Assembly: GCA_902806595.1 (NCBI GenBank)
Contig: CADCXC010000038.1
Coordinates: 1,178,001 to 1,242,000 of the forward strand
Length of the DNA stretch: 64,000 nucleotides
Reading direction: 5' to 3'
Origin: Pyrenopolyporus hunteri
Taxonomy: Eukaryota > Ascomycota > Sordariomycetes > Xylariales > Hypoxylaceae
Shown here: positions 1 to 12,821 of the stretch, one piece after another
Position numbering within the stretch: position 1 is the stretch's first letter
Layout of the letters: every line of letters starts with the position of its first letter
The notes under the pieces: generated by a model
The model's database searches: none
The model's input: the letters and a program-made list of their open reading frames with translations, nothing else
Told to the model about the DNA's origin: nothing
Program-made: the position numbers and the translations under genes

Positions 1-3000
1 GTAATCCCTCCCAACCCCCTCTTCGAGAAGATGAATCCCGCCATTGATGCGGACTATTACCATACTGTGGTACGTACCCATGGGATTAAGAGAAAAGCTC
101 GCCCACTAACCTGATCGCCTGAAAGGTCCCTATTCAAAAAACAGTATGGCCGAGCACAGGCCTGCGCCGGATATCAGTGAATTCATTTGGTTTTGGAGGG
201 TCCAACACCCACGTCATTCTGGACGACGCGTTTCATTATCTGCAGCAATTTGAGCTGGCCGGTAACCATCATACCGCTCCCGTTCCGGGTGTTGTAGCAG
301 ACGATTTGCCCGCCGTGGAAAATGAGACGGCTCATGTAAATGGGAACCCTCACACTAACGGTAACGGCTACACCAATGGGACGGCTCACACCAACGGGAC
401 GGCCCATACCAATGGAACCTATACCAACGGGACGGGATCCCCCTTAAATGGATCTAGGCTATCTCAACGAGTCGACACCAGCCTACCAAAATTGCTCGTC
501 TGGTCGGCTGCTGACGAGAAGGCCGCCAAACGCATGATGGAGGCTTATCAGACATTCTATGCCAACACTGTGTCTGGGGATCCAGAGAAACTCGATCGCC
601 TAGCTTTTACTTTGGCTGCCCGGCGAAGCCAGATGCTCTGGAGGGCGTTCGCCGTAGACAAGCCTGGGGCAAAGGGCGAGAAGATATTGTCATTCGCTAA
701 GCCCGTACGAAGCGCAACCCAGGCGGGACTAGGGTTTGTGTTCACGGGCCAGGGTGCACAATACGTCGATATGGGCTGGGACCTCATCCAGTACCCTGTA
801 TTTGCAGATACTTTACGGCGTATTGATAGCGTCTATGAAGGCTTAGGATGTAAATGGTCGATTTTTGGTAAGGGATATGGAAAACCTGATTGCGTTAAAC
901 ATACGAGGGGGTATGAGACTAACCTGCTCTAATAGACGAACTGCGCAATGGTGCCAATATCAACAAACCTGAGTACAGCCAGCCGTTGTCTACAGCGGTT
1001 CAAATTGCTCTATTCGAGTTATTACAGAGCTTTGGGATCAAGCCTCGGGCTGTTGTTGGACACTCCTCAGGTGAAATTCCTGCAGCGTAAGTATATCTCA
1101 TGATACTCCCTCAAACGTTAACATTAGTGAGAAATGCTTTGCTGACTCAGTAAAAAATATAGCTACGCCATCGGCGCACTGTCCTTGCAGTCTGCTTCCA
1201 AGGTTGCCTTCTACAGAGGGCAGCTCGCCGGGAAACTCAAGGATGCAAATTCCATTTGCCCAGGTGCTATGATGTCAATTAACCTGGCGGAGGACCAGGT
1301 CCCAGAATACATCGCAAATATCAAAGCGGCGGACATCAACGACTCCATTTGCGTTGCCTGCGTCAACAGCCCTTTCAATTGTACGTTGTCGGGCCGTGAA
1401 GCGGATATTGACTTGGTAAAAGCGCAAGCCGACAAAGACGGCATTTTTGCTCAAAAGCTTAAGACTGGGGTCGCGTACCACTCCGCCTCGATGCAGGCCA
1501 TCGCTGACGAGTATCGGTCGTTGATGGGAAGCCTCGAAGGCGCGGCCCGCCAAAATGTCAAGGCCCCGGCCCAAACCCTCATGATCTCGTCGGTGACAGG
1601 CGAAGCTGTTATCCCTGACGTGTTGGCTACAGCACAGTATTGGGTTGACAACATGGTGAACACGGTTCGATTCGCCGACGCTTTGAAAGCTCTCGCAGAG
1701 GAGTGGTCAAATTTGAAGGTGACGGATCTGGTGGAGGTTGGTCCTCACCCGGCCTTACGTCGGCCGGTACAGGACACGATCGGCCAGAAAGGCACCGGCA
1801 AGCAATTCCACTATTTGAGTGCTCTACACCGGTCACAGCCGGCTATCGAAACTTTGCTGGAACTAGTGGGACAGCTGTTTTCTTTCGGACACGCCATTTC
1901 GATCCTGGCGGCCAACCAACAGTCAACCGAGAAGAACCCGCCTTTCCTTGTTGACTGCCCTGAGTATCCGTTCAACCACTCCCAAAGGTACTGGAGCGAA
2001 TCACGCATCTGTCGGGATTACAGGCTTCGTGAACCCGTCCACGGAGATTTACTCGGAGTGCGCGTGTCGGACTGGAATCCTTTAGAACCTCGGTGGAGGA
2101 ACTTCTGGAGCGTTGAGACGTCTCCGTGGGTTGGTCATCACAAGGTAAGTTTCCCTCTAGGAGAGAATAACAACAGCTTCGTGCTAATCCCTATTGGTAT
2201 AGGTCGGTGGAACAGTACTCTTCCCAGCTGCGGGCATGCTTGTTATGGCCATAGAAGCTGTGCAACAGGTAGTACCCGCGAACCGCAGTGTCACAGGCTA
2301 TCTATTCGAGAAAGCCGAGTTTCTGAGTGCAATTCTTGTACCAGAGGATTGGGAAGATCGGACCGAAACACAATTTCACCTAAAACCGAGAAAACGCCAA
2401 ATAGGCGAAAAGGACGCATCCGCGTGGTTCGACACAAGCATCTTCTCGTACACACGAGGTCAATGGACCGAGTCCTTCCGTGCCAGTATCCGAGTCGGAT
2501 TTGACGTGTCAACGCAGTCGGACGACAAGGAGCGAATGCTGGCAGATGAAGCCATCCGAATCAAGTACAGTGACGCTGTTGATGACTGCGATCGGCCTCT
2601 AGATTCGCAAGTCATGATTCGCGAGGCGGCGGAATTGGGATTTCAATTTGGCGAATGGTTCCAACAGACCCAGGACGTCCATTGGGATGGCAAGGGGAAG
2701 GCACTAGCGCGCGTCGACGTCGCTAAGCCAAAATACGAGACTCGTAGTTTGGTGCACCCCGTGGTGTTGGATGCTGGCTTTATGGCCCTGCGTGTTAGCG
2801 CCGGTCAGCAGCCAACCCTGAACGTTCCCAGGCACTTGGTAAACGCCTGGTTCTCTGCTCGCGGCTGGCAACACCCGCATACGAACATGGTACGGTGGAT
2901 GGCGACTTCAACCTCTCCTCTAAGCGGTTGGCAAGCTGTGGGTCACGGTGAGCGTGGTAGCCTCGCAGCTCTCGGTGATGACGGGACCGTACTTTGCACC

Positions 3001-6000
3001 ATCGGAGAGGCTCTGACGGTAGCTATGTCTAACGCCACAGAAGGGAAAGAGAAGAAGCTACTGCACAGCATTGAATGGAAGCCTCAAATGAGCCTGCTCG
3101 ACCGCGAGCAGCTAGCCCAAGTATGCGGTGCGGATAAATTTACACGGGACGAAACCATCCTCGTGAAGAGCCACGCCAAAATGCGTTCAACTTTGGATCT
3201 CGTCGTTGGTCACGCTCTGAAGGTTTTGGATCGCACCAAAGTACCTGATAGTCTACGACGTCATGTAGAGTGGATGGAGTACCATGTTGGTAACCTACCA
3301 CCAGCTCAGAGACAGGAGGCGGAAAATATCACGGACGACGAGCTCGAAGGCCACTTATGCGAGGTCGAGACTATACTTCCATCGTGGAAGCTATACACGG
3401 CTTGCGCGCGCAAGCTAACAGATATGTTAGCCGGCGAGATCGACCCGCTCCAGGTTGTTTTTGGCACCGGGCTGGCCGACAGCTTTTACGCTGACCTCTT
3501 TGAAAACCTATGTAACGACGGCAGATTCGCCGCTTTCTTAGGTATTGCCTCGCACGAGAACCCGGCCTTGCGTATTATGGAGGTCGGCGCCGGAACGGGA
3601 GGTATGACAGGCCATGTGCTAGCCATGCTACAGGAGCGAGAGAAACGATGCGGCGCGCCGAGTTTCGCGCACTATACGTACACGGATATCTCGCCGGCTT
3701 TCTTCGAGCGTGCGAGCAAACGGTGGCCTCAACTCCAGAGTCGCATGAACTTCAAGACCTTCGATATGGATCACGACATCAGCAGCCAAGGGTTCGAACC
3801 CGGTTCGTACGACTTGATTTTCGCCGCCAGTGTCGTGCACGCCACGCCCGATCTCGAAGGGGCTATCCGTAACATTCGGAAAGCTCTAAAGCCAGGCGGC
3901 CGTTTTGTGCTAATTGAAGTTATCAACCCGGCTGAGATTATCATTAACTTTATGGCCGGCCTCATACCCGGCTTCTGGGTTGCTCGCGAGGAGTGGCGCC
4001 CCCATTCTCCGGCCGTGCCTGAAGACATATGGGATAAGTGCTTACGGGCTAATGGCTTCTCCGGAAACGACATGGTCATGCGCGACTACCAGAGCGATGT
4101 GTGCCACGTGATGAGTACCATTGTATCGACGGCTGTGGAAGAGAAAGTTGACGTACCCAAGTCTCTTGTGAGACCGGGCCGTCTCGTTCTTGTTATTGAC
4201 GCGCAGCAGCCTGATGGCAATCAGCTACGGCTAGCGAAAGCGCTGCTTAGCCAAATTAACCCTGAAGGCGACCGCCAAGCGAGCATCTGTGCCTTTGCCT
4301 CTAATGAGCTGTCGGTCGCGTTGGAAGGCTTAACTGACGATGATGTAGTAGTCTGTCTTGCTGAGGTCAACAGCAGACCCTTACTCACAAGCCTCTCCAG
4401 CGAGGGATTCTTGTGCCTCAAGACTATAATCAAACACGCGCCCCAGCTGCTCTGGGCCACAGCAACGAATACTAACGATGAGCAGTCTCCTGATCACAGC
4501 TTTTTACAGGGTTTTATTCGGTCCATCCGAGCCGAGCAACCGGATAGCCACATCGTGACTATAGCCATCGAGAACGAGACCGATGTGACGGCGTGCTCAT
4601 CCTACATTGCGAAGGCCTTCCGGGCTTCCTTCGACTCGTCGTCCAAGGAGCTCGAGTATGTCGTTCGAGATGGTTTGATCATGACAGGTCGGGCCATCGA
4701 AGACGTCGAAGGAAACGAAACGATGCGGTCCCTTCTATTCCCGCGGGTGCAGAGTAAGTCCTGGGCCGAGACACCAGCCGTGAAACTGTCAGCTGGTACC
4801 GGTAACACCATCGATTCCGTACAATTTGTGCTGGATACGGAACATGAGACCGACATTGCCCCTCATGAAGTTGAGATCGAGGCCAAGGCCTGGGGATTGA
4901 GCGACCGGGATGTCCAAATCGCACTCGGTCATCAACCGGATGACCAAGACTCGCTAGGAGGTGATTGTGCCGGCATCGTCACCCGCGTAGGCCGCGATTG
5001 TACCTCGTTTCACCCAGGAGACCGGGTCTGCATGGTTAAGCCTGGCTGTATGCGCAAATTCCCTCGTGCGGTGGAAACCAGCGTATTCAAGATACCCGAC
5101 TCGTTATCGTTTGAGCTTGTTACCTCGATACTCGTCCCGGGTATGACAGCGCATCACGCGCTCATCAACATTGCCCGAATCGAGCAGGGAGACAAGATCC
5201 TTATCCACTCCGCCGCAGGAAGTATGGGCCAGTTAGCCATTCAGATCGCCAAGTTGCAGGGCGCTGACATATTTGCTACCACTTCAACGCCTGAGGCGAA
5301 ACAATTCCTAGTGAATACGTACAATATCCCAGCAAACCGTATTTTCTACGGCCAGAATATCTTATTCGCCAAGGGGGTGATGAGAGCTACACGGGGATCC
5401 GGCGTTGATATTGTTTGGAACTCACTCGCAGGTAGCGACGAATTGCAGGCGTCGTGCGAGTGCATCGCTCCCAACGGGCGTTTCCTGGAGATAGGACGCG
5501 CCAACGTGGCGGCAAATGCTGCGCTACCTATGACGCTCTTCGCGAAGAACATTACCTTCTCGGCCATCGACATCGCAGGTTTAAAGGCTGGAACTACCGC
5601 CAAGTTGCTTGCAAGTACCATGCAGCTGCTGGAAGAGGGCAAGATCCAGCACCCCCAGCCGCTACGCGTGTTTAAAGCAAACGAAATTGAACAAGCCTTC
5701 AAGCAATTGCAGGACGGTGGAGAGATCGGCCGCATAATTGTCAGCCCCACGCCGGAGGAAGTAGTCCCAGTAAGTTAACCTATAGAAACCTCACTCTCTG
5801 GAGTGAAGAAGAGCAACACCCCGATTCATCTGCGGCATTGGACTAACGTAAACGCTTCGCAGCAATTCACACAGGAGCAGCGGTCGTGGAGATTTGACCC
5901 GAACGCGTCGTATTTGGTCGCCGGAGGGTCCGGCGGCGTGGGCCGGGCAATTACCCGCTGGATGGCCGACTGGGGAGCGAAGAACCTTATCATACCCTCT

Positions 6001-7032
6001 CGATCCGGTGCCAAGTCTAAGGCCGCGGCCGAGGCAGTGGCCGAACTGAGGGCGCGCGGCGTCAACGTCTACGCACCGAGGTGCGACGTGTCGTCAGAAA
6101 CCAGCCTCGCTTACGTGCTGGAGGAGTGCTCTCACACCATGCCGCCGATCAAGGGCTGCATCAACGCTACCGTCGTGCTCCAGGATGCTATATTCCAAGA
6201 CAGCATGACGTACGAGCAGTGGAATATTCCGATCCGGTCCAAGGTACAGACGGCATGGAATCTACACCATCTTCTGCCCAAGGACCTCGACTTTTTCATT
6301 CTGCTCTCCTCCCTCGCCGGTATCAACGGCCAGATGGCGAGTTCCAACTACGCCGGAGGCTGCTCGTTCCAGGATGCGCTCGCCGCCTACCGCAGGGCCA
6401 GCGGCCAGAGGGCTCTCTCGATCGACCTTGGCTGGATGCGTAATGTCGGACAGATCGCTGAAATTGGTGCTTACCAGCGGCAACGACAAGAAGCCGACGA
6501 CATGCAGCAGACGGATGATGTCGAGCTGCTCGCCTTGCTAACCCTAGGCTGCGATCCGGTCAACCCACTACCCACCAGCCAAGTCTTGTTTGGCTTACGA
6601 ACACCAGCTGACGCCTTGGCCAAGGGCCGGACGCCGGCGGCTATTCTAGACCGACCACTATATGCCGCCTTTTCATTTGTCGTCGGCTCTGGGTCGGACG
6701 CAGATAGCAACAGCACCAGCAGCCAATTGGCCCCTGACCAGCAAGCAGCAGCTCTTTTCAGTCAGGCCAAAGACTCGGACGAGCGTGTGCAAGTCGTGCA
6801 GCTAACGCTAGCGTCCAAACTGGCTCGGGCCATGGCTATAGCAACCGAGGACGTGGAACCGAGCAAGCCATTGTCGGCATACGGCGTGGATTCGCTGATG
6901 GCAGTACAGGTGAGGAACTGGATCAACCGGGAGTTCAACGCCCCGGTGGGTGTATTCGAAATCATGGGCGGAGTGTCTATTGCGGGAATTGCTGAACTCG
7001 TAACGGCGAAGAGTACGACAGGGAAGAGTTGA
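1..7032 (+). CDS. Highly reducing type I polyketide synthase, 5'-truncated by the window edge
   Basis: Iterative HR-PKS building a reduced, C-methylated polyketide from malonyl-CoA, NADPH and SAM. Exons by splice signals and frame: 1-69, 126-867, 936-1086, 1163-2144, 2203-5769, 5863-7032 (6,681 nt, 2,226 residues here). Order, numbered from the window edge: KS C-terminus (NSFGFGGSN near residue 41); low-complexity Asn-Gly-Thr linker (93-133); AT with GHSSGE (Ser about 314); DH with HKVGGTVLFP (His647) and LDAG (Asp838); C-methyltransferase with EVGAGTGG (about 1108); ER nucleotide-binding HSAAGSMGQ (about 1650); KR with AGGSGGVGR (about 1857) and SNYAGG (Tyr2000); ACP with VDSL (Ser2181). The key residues I checked are all intact, so it appears functional. 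There is no C-terminal thioesterase or reductase, as is usual for HR-PKSs. About 380-400 N-terminal KS residues, including the active-site Cys, lie outside the window. It converges on the Zn2Cys6 gene at 7624-9413. Confidence 0.96.
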
Positions 7033-7623
7033 GAAATGGGGGACACGATTGGTATGAACTCTTTTTGTATAGGGATTAGGCGTTTAGTTGTTTCTAATGG
7101 ATGATGATAACGACTATATCTGAGAAATGTGTGCGTAGGGTGAGAGTGCGAGAGAGAAGTGTGGGAAAGACGGAGCGAGAGTTTCGAAGAGTTGCAAGAG
7201 ATTACAAGCGTAAGAAGCGTAAGAAGAGGCGTAAGAGCTGCAAGAGCTGCAAGAGCTGCAAGCGGTGGTGGGTGATAGACCGAAAGTCACATGACGGCAT
7301 GGGGCTGCAGTTTCATGCATTCAACCAATGAGGGGAGACTCAGGGGCTTGCAGAACCGGGCCAGGTAAAAAGACCCCGCGAACTCCACCGAACCCCACAA
7401 CCCGATCACCCCCGTCCGACCTTTGACCTTTTACATGCTGCGGTTACACACCGGTATCACTAGTATACCGCACGCGCATGCGGGTTACGATACGCCCACT
7501 GCCGGATATCACATATATATAGGTATATACCTATATAGGTAGGTATATATACGTAGGTAGGTACATGGTATGCAGGTTTATGCAGGTTTACGCAGGCTTA
7601 TGCAGGCTCACGCAAAGGTACGC
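7033..7623. repeat. Convergent intergenic region with short tandem repeats
   Basis: Spacer between the PKS stop and the regulator stop, so it should hold both 3' UTRs. It contains purine-rich tandem repeats near 7205-7262 (GTAAGAAGC-like units, then three copies of GAGCTGCAA), a TATA/TAGGTA-rich stretch near 7505-7565, and four to five degenerate copies of a 10-mer related to TTATGCAGGT at about 7568-7615. Short open frames here only reflect the repeats. Confidence 0.7.
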
Positions 7624-9413
7624 TCACCACCCCATGTAGTCGTAGAACTGCGTCAGCACAGCCGGTCCCGTCCACCTGCTACCGAGCTGGTCCCTATAGC
7701 TATCCGCTTCTTGCAGGACCGAGACGAGATACACGCGTTCCGCATGTCCCGCCGACACATAGGCGATGCATATACAGCAGTTGAACGACACCGCGCAGAT
7801 GGGCTTCAGCGATAGGCTATATCGACAGGCCCGCCCGATCCGCGCGCTCCACCGCCGGCATTCCTCTTCCAAGCTTGGGTCGTCCAGCCCCAGCATCCTG
7901 TTCACCTCCTGTTTAAGCTTATTTATCACCATGTTGTACGCGCACATGTTGACGAAGTGGACCGCCGTCCGGTTGTCGGGGAACTCGTAGCTCGTGTGGT
8001 ACGGGGATCCCGCGTGCTCTACCTCGTAGATGGCCTGCTCTTCCAACAGAGGCCGCACTGTCCCGTCGTAGAGGGCACGGAAGCTCGCCTTCGCCCCATC
8101 CAGTTCCACAACCAGCTCCTCTAGCGTCTGCGGGGTTCCGAGCAATCTGGGGGCGTTGCGGATGGTCAAAACGCGCTTCATGAGGTTGATGACCTTGGAC
8201 ATCTCGACGAGGACGTGCGACATCTCAACGGGGATCGACGCTTCGTTCTTGCGTCGAGCGAAGAAGGCGTCGAGCGCGCGCCGCCACGAAGGCTGGACGA
8301 AGAAATTGTCGATCCTACCCGCCAGGATAAGTTGGAACTGTCGACGCCGTTAGTCGGAACCGGTACTCAACTGCCGGATTACGCAAGCCAGGTAGTTTAG
8401 GCGTGTGGGCAGTAGGTATTTACCATGAAACCAAAGGAGTCCAGGATGAGCTGGCAGCCGAGATCGTCCCCGGGTTTGGGCGCCCCTCTCTTCATCATTA
8501 TGGCATGGATCCCATTGGAGTGCGATATCTGATTAACCCCCTTCGAGTAATCGAACAGGTACTAATGCATAAAACTATTAAGATGCGTCCCTAACTACCA
8601 ACCCGGGAGGTAACGATGCAAAGGATACTTGCCTCGGTCATCTGAAGATACACGGTCGCCGCCAAAGTAGTCGAGGCCGTCTGCTGCCGCGGATCGTCCA
8701 AGGCTCTCTGCAGGCTACGGAGAGCACGGTTATAAGACCGCAGGTTAAGCACGCATTGTGGGGCCTTCCCCTGGCAAAGCTGCGTCCAGGTGGAAAGCAA
8801 GAGGTTGGTGGCGTCGAACAGAGCCTCGTTGCTCCCGAGTAGAGCTGGTATTTGTTTCAACGTGGTTAAAACGATGCTGAGGTTATATCCTGTCCCCTCG
8901 GTAGATATTAGGTGCGTAACTACCTTGCTCGCCAGCACGTCAACACGGCTTTCCGGCACTTTAATCGACACCTGCGGATATTGGGATAGTATCCTCGTTT
9001 TGGAGAAAGTTGCGCCGTTCGTGGTAGTCCGTTCTTTCAGATTCACCCAGGTCGTCCTCGAGGTGCCATCCGACGCTATGCTAGTCGTGCCGGTGGATGC
9101 ATTCTCCTGGGCTAAGCCGTCTTTCCGCTCGCCTCGTCGGGTATGCTTTCCATCATGGACGAATTTGACGCGCTTGGACGGGCCAGAACATACCCTGTCT
9201 GTTTTTCTGCAGTTTCCGCAGGTTGGCCAGGCCTCATCGCACTACCGCCCAACGGGTTAGCTAACGAATACCCTTACGAGTACCCAGATCATTGGTTCAA
9301 AGCTCCCATCTACTAATATACGGAGATATAGTCGATATTATTCGTCAGGTACTTACTTTAGTTTTCCTCAACCTGCAGAAGTCGCACCGGTTACTTTTCG
9401 GGATGCCAACCAT
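7624..9413 (-). CDS. Zn2Cys6 fungal transcription factor beside the PKS
   Basis: Binuclear zinc-cluster regulator, probably cluster-specific for the neighbouring PKS. Exons (minus): 9357-9413, 8633-9241, 8424-8528, 7624-8337; 1,485 nt, 494 aa. The zinc cluster is split by intron 1: CDFCRLRKTK joins CDEAWPTCGNC and then RKTDRVC, giving the complete C-x2-C-x6-C-x6-C-x2-C-x6-C pattern at residues 10-38. A basic linker (SKRVKFVHDGKHTRR) follows. The rest is mostly helical with the look of a fungal regulator middle domain (HSNGIHAIMMKRGAP and a W-containing segment after the third intron), resembling Fungal_trans_2-type regulators, but I cannot assign that family firmly. Intron 2 appears to be a GC-AG intron (donor GAG|GCAAGT). 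The start is the only ATG upstream of the first Cys pair. A local regulator role is inferred from adjacency only. Confidence 0.9.
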
Positions 9414-11298
9414 CTTTCTGACTGTTCAAGTAGTATGTAGCGACTTGAATGATCATCTCGTCAGCCCTATCGGCAAATGTGGCCTCCTAAATCCTTTATA
9501 TTCGGTATAGTCGACTACGCAATGGCCACTGTTGCCGTTGTTAGAACTTATTCCAGCGTCGTTGCATTCGCATCATAATACTCAATTTTCGATCAGCCGC
9601 AGGGCCGGAGGTACACGTGGTTCAGCACCTCCACCGGCATGATCCAGCGCAATCCTTCGTTAGGGCTAACCTACAGGCCAATCATGATCCGTAGTCAAGC
9701 TGACATTGAACAGTGTTGGTTCCGCAATCATCTAGGTTAAACTTGGCTAACAGGGCTTATAGGACCAGAGGGGCTTCCGACCAATCCCTTTCTGCCAAAG
9801 CCTGTGGTATGATGGCCCAAATAAGACCTGGCCCTCCGACCTATAGGCTCTATTCCTCCATACATACTACCCAAGATATGTAGGGAGGTACCTATCAATG
9901 AGTGCCGCACGACCGCCCTGCCACTAAATCCCTAGAATGATAGGCTGTTAGCGTGTTCTTGGTGGCGAATCCATGTCAGCTTCCCCCTTTTACCAATAAC
10001 TCACGTATTAATATAGCAGTGCCGTCCGAAGTGGTATTAAGGGTTACTCTGGCAGTAGCCAAACATCTGTAGCTAATTTTTCTTCACCTTCAACTAGGTG
10101 GTATTTTGGTAGGAATGCATGCTATGTATAGGTACCTACCTAGATATTAAGTAACCAGGACAGCATTATGTATAATAACCCCTCGTATACCCCTCTATTT
10201 CAACGACTTCCCGATTATTGGGACGGAGATCGTTACAACATCCTCGTAAATTGGAAAATAATAATCCTTAAAACTTAATATGAGAAATTTCCTGGATATA
10301 GAATACATTGATCTACTTCTGTATTAATTCCCTCGTGTCATGTTAAGGTGAGGATTCTAATTCCTTCTTCACCGCCTCAATCGTTGATAGCGAACGACTC
10401 GCAAATAAGGCTACCCAGGTTGATAAAATACCTACCTACATGCCAGCAGACCGTTATCGGACAATTACGAGTACAATTTCTACCAAGCGTTTCTTTCACC
10501 GATATTTGTTCTAGGGGCGAACTTCTTTTTTGGTGAACTTAAACCTTCGTATTAACTTTCAAGTTTTTGTAACTTTGAAGCGGAAAAAGGGCTAAAATAC
10601 TAGTGCTAATTGGCTGATTGTACCGCCGTCCTGACTTAAAGTCCTAGGTAGGTACCTACCTGGAGCACCCATTAACCCTTGATGCGGTATAAATTCACTA
10701 GGAAAATATATGCTCAACTTATTACGCCGCCGCACCAGCCTTTTTCACACAGTAATTTAAGGAATAGAGGTTTTCCATGTTATAGGATAAGCGACTATAT
10801 CATACCAAGGTATTTTCTAACCCTCCTTCTCCGCCCAATTCCTTGGTTCCCTCTCTAAAATAGTCTATTATTCTCAGGGATCACTTCGCCCTCGGCCGAA
10901 GAACCCGCCTTTAGGCCGCGGTTGATAGTATAGATAAAGTCGAGAAAATTCCCATTAGCATTGAAAGACGAGGCTTCGAGTGTATCAGGTATATCAGGTA
11001 GTCAAATAATGGAATGACGTAGGAACGACCCCCGGCGAGGCTCGCTATATTACCCCCTATATGATAATCCTAGGTAGGTACCTCAGTGATATCCAACGGC
11101 CGCGGATTTTCTATTCCGTAGAGAAACGACCTCTATGAAAGCCACCACCCCGCTTGATAAACGTATATCTCATTAAAACGAAGAAAAAAAAACGAATCAT
11201 TAGAAATTACCACTGTATATTTCCCTTTTTCCAACCATCGCCGCGCGCCAGGGTATATCTCATTCTCGCCACCAGCACCAGCGCCAGCACTACCACCA
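9414..11298. other. Gene-free AT-rich intergenic region (1.9 kb)
   Basis: Upstream region of the Zn2Cys6 gene and downstream region of the DUF2985 gene. I see no open frame with coding character. It carries several TAGGTAGGTACCTACC-like palindromes (for example near 10,645-10,662 and 11,070-11,083) and A/T runs. Confidence 0.6.
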
Positions 11299-12821
11299 TT
11301 ACCGAAGATCCACCTTACCGTCCTCCACCGGTACGCCGCGTATCTCGTCGCTCCTCGCGTCCTCGTTCGCCTCGCTCTGCCGGCCCTGCTCGAGGGCGCG
11401 CTCGGCCTTGAGCTGCTTCTCCGTGTCGCCGTGCTTCTTGCCGCGCGAGCGGATCTTGTCGAAGGCCTCGCGCGTCAGGTCCTGGCGGAACATGCGCTCG
11501 ACCACGTCCTTCTTGCGCGTGCGCCGGCCCCCGATGCTGATCAGCACCCCCGCCGTGATGTTCACCGCGATCGAGCAGCTCAGGATCGTCGCCGTCAGCG
11601 CCATCGGCCGCGTGTTGTAGTCGATGCCCCACGTCGTCGCGCCCAGCGCGATCTGCAGGCACGAGTGCAGGTCCAGCAGGATCACGATGGCCACCAGCCA
11701 GTTCAGGGGGAACGCGTAGTGCGTCTTGGTCTCGTGCGGCTTGTAGAACGTGTGGGACTTGGCGAACTTCGTCTGGTGATACACGAGCCGCGCCTCCTGC
11801 TGGGGGGTCAGCACCGAGATCTCGTCGCGCGCCGCCTCGAGGTCCGAGTTCGTCGGTAGGTCGTTCTTGTCGCGTAGCTTCGCCATGTGCTTCCTCTTGC
11901 GAAGCTTCCATGTCAAGCGGTGGTAGTGTGCTATGTAGATCATATGGTAGGTGTCGATAGCGCGGAAGGGGGCTAGGCCGTCGCCGACGATCCCGAAGAG
12001 GGCGACTAGGACGTAGTCTATGATGTTGATGGCGTAGACTTGCTCTTCGCCGACATAGATCCAGCCGATCAAGAACAATACCCAGGCAAGACCGAAGAGC
12101 GTAATCAGCGTCGCGTATAGGGTCACAAGGAAGCCGAGGGGCTTCCTAACATACTGCCCGAAAGCCTTCATGCTACGTTTAAACTTGGAACGCCGCGAAT
12201 GTAACATATGGCGAACGTAGTCGTTGAGCTCGTCCTTCTCGTCGTCGGTCCATCCCTCCAAAAACACGCCGTCGGGGAGGACAGCATGCTTGAAGTTGAA
12301 TTCCTCCTCTTTACCCCTTTCTTCAGGGATGGTTTTAGTTTCGGGTGCTATGGAAAGCTGGTATGTTGGGCGCCTGTTGACGAGCTTTCCAAGGGCAGGT
12401 ATGAAAAGGGAGTTTTGGATGTTGGTGACGTTGTTTAAAGTAGAAACTTCGGGATCTAGGCTACGAGTTAATTCTATGCCCGAAGGTGCCGTTCGTATAC
12501 GGTAAGATACTTACCAATCACGTCAAGAATGTCGGCGAGATTCTCATCCAGTTCAGCACGTCGGTTCGCTGTGTGGAAAAGAGCAGTGCTAGTCGGCCGG
12601 GCATTCTCTGGGATAGAAGGCATCCCGGAGCCATTGGTTCCTCGACGAGGCCGAAGTACGGCTAAGCCGGGCCGCTGACGGTTTTGGCCCGTCGGGTCGG
12701 AGGTCGACCGTCGACGCCCGAACCCTCCGTCATCCTGGCGTTCGTGCTGCTGCGGCGACTGGGGCGTTGCCGTCGCCGATCTTTGTAAGTCGTAAAACTG
12801 GACTCGTGGATCATCAGACAT
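11299..12821 (-). CDS. DUF2985-family fungal integral membrane protein
   Basis: Exons (minus): 12515-12821 and 11299-12455; 487 aa. The first ~100 residues are a Q/R/S/P-rich, probably disordered cytosolic segment. A charged segment (GWTDDEKDELNDYVRH) leads into a hydrophobic region: KPLGFLVTLYATLITLFGL, a further span near DYVLVALFGIVGDGLAPFR, then after a charged loop two more spans (LNWLVAIVILLDLHSCLQ and TATILSCSIAVNITAGV). The PLGF...GLAPFRAIDTY pattern and the late GGRRTRKK motif are what I recognise as DUF2985, a family of unknown function. The tail is highly charged. For the intron I prefer the 59-nt version (12456-12514) with a TTAAC branch site; a 41-nt version is also in frame. Codon use changes inside the gene: the 3' half (about 11,310-11,880) is far more GC-rich at third positions than the 5' half. 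Confidence 0.8.

Noticed and set aside
7101..7331. Lys/Arg-rich frame just after the PKS
   Set aside because: It is a translation of purine-rich tandem repeats in the PKS 3' flank; both strands give low-complexity frames.
11315..11911. 198-codon minus-strand frame overlapping the DUF2985 gene, and a 142-codon plus-strand frame
   Set aside because: Shadows of the very GC-rich 3' half of the real gene; compositions are Ala/Arg/Pro/Gly-rich with no domain.
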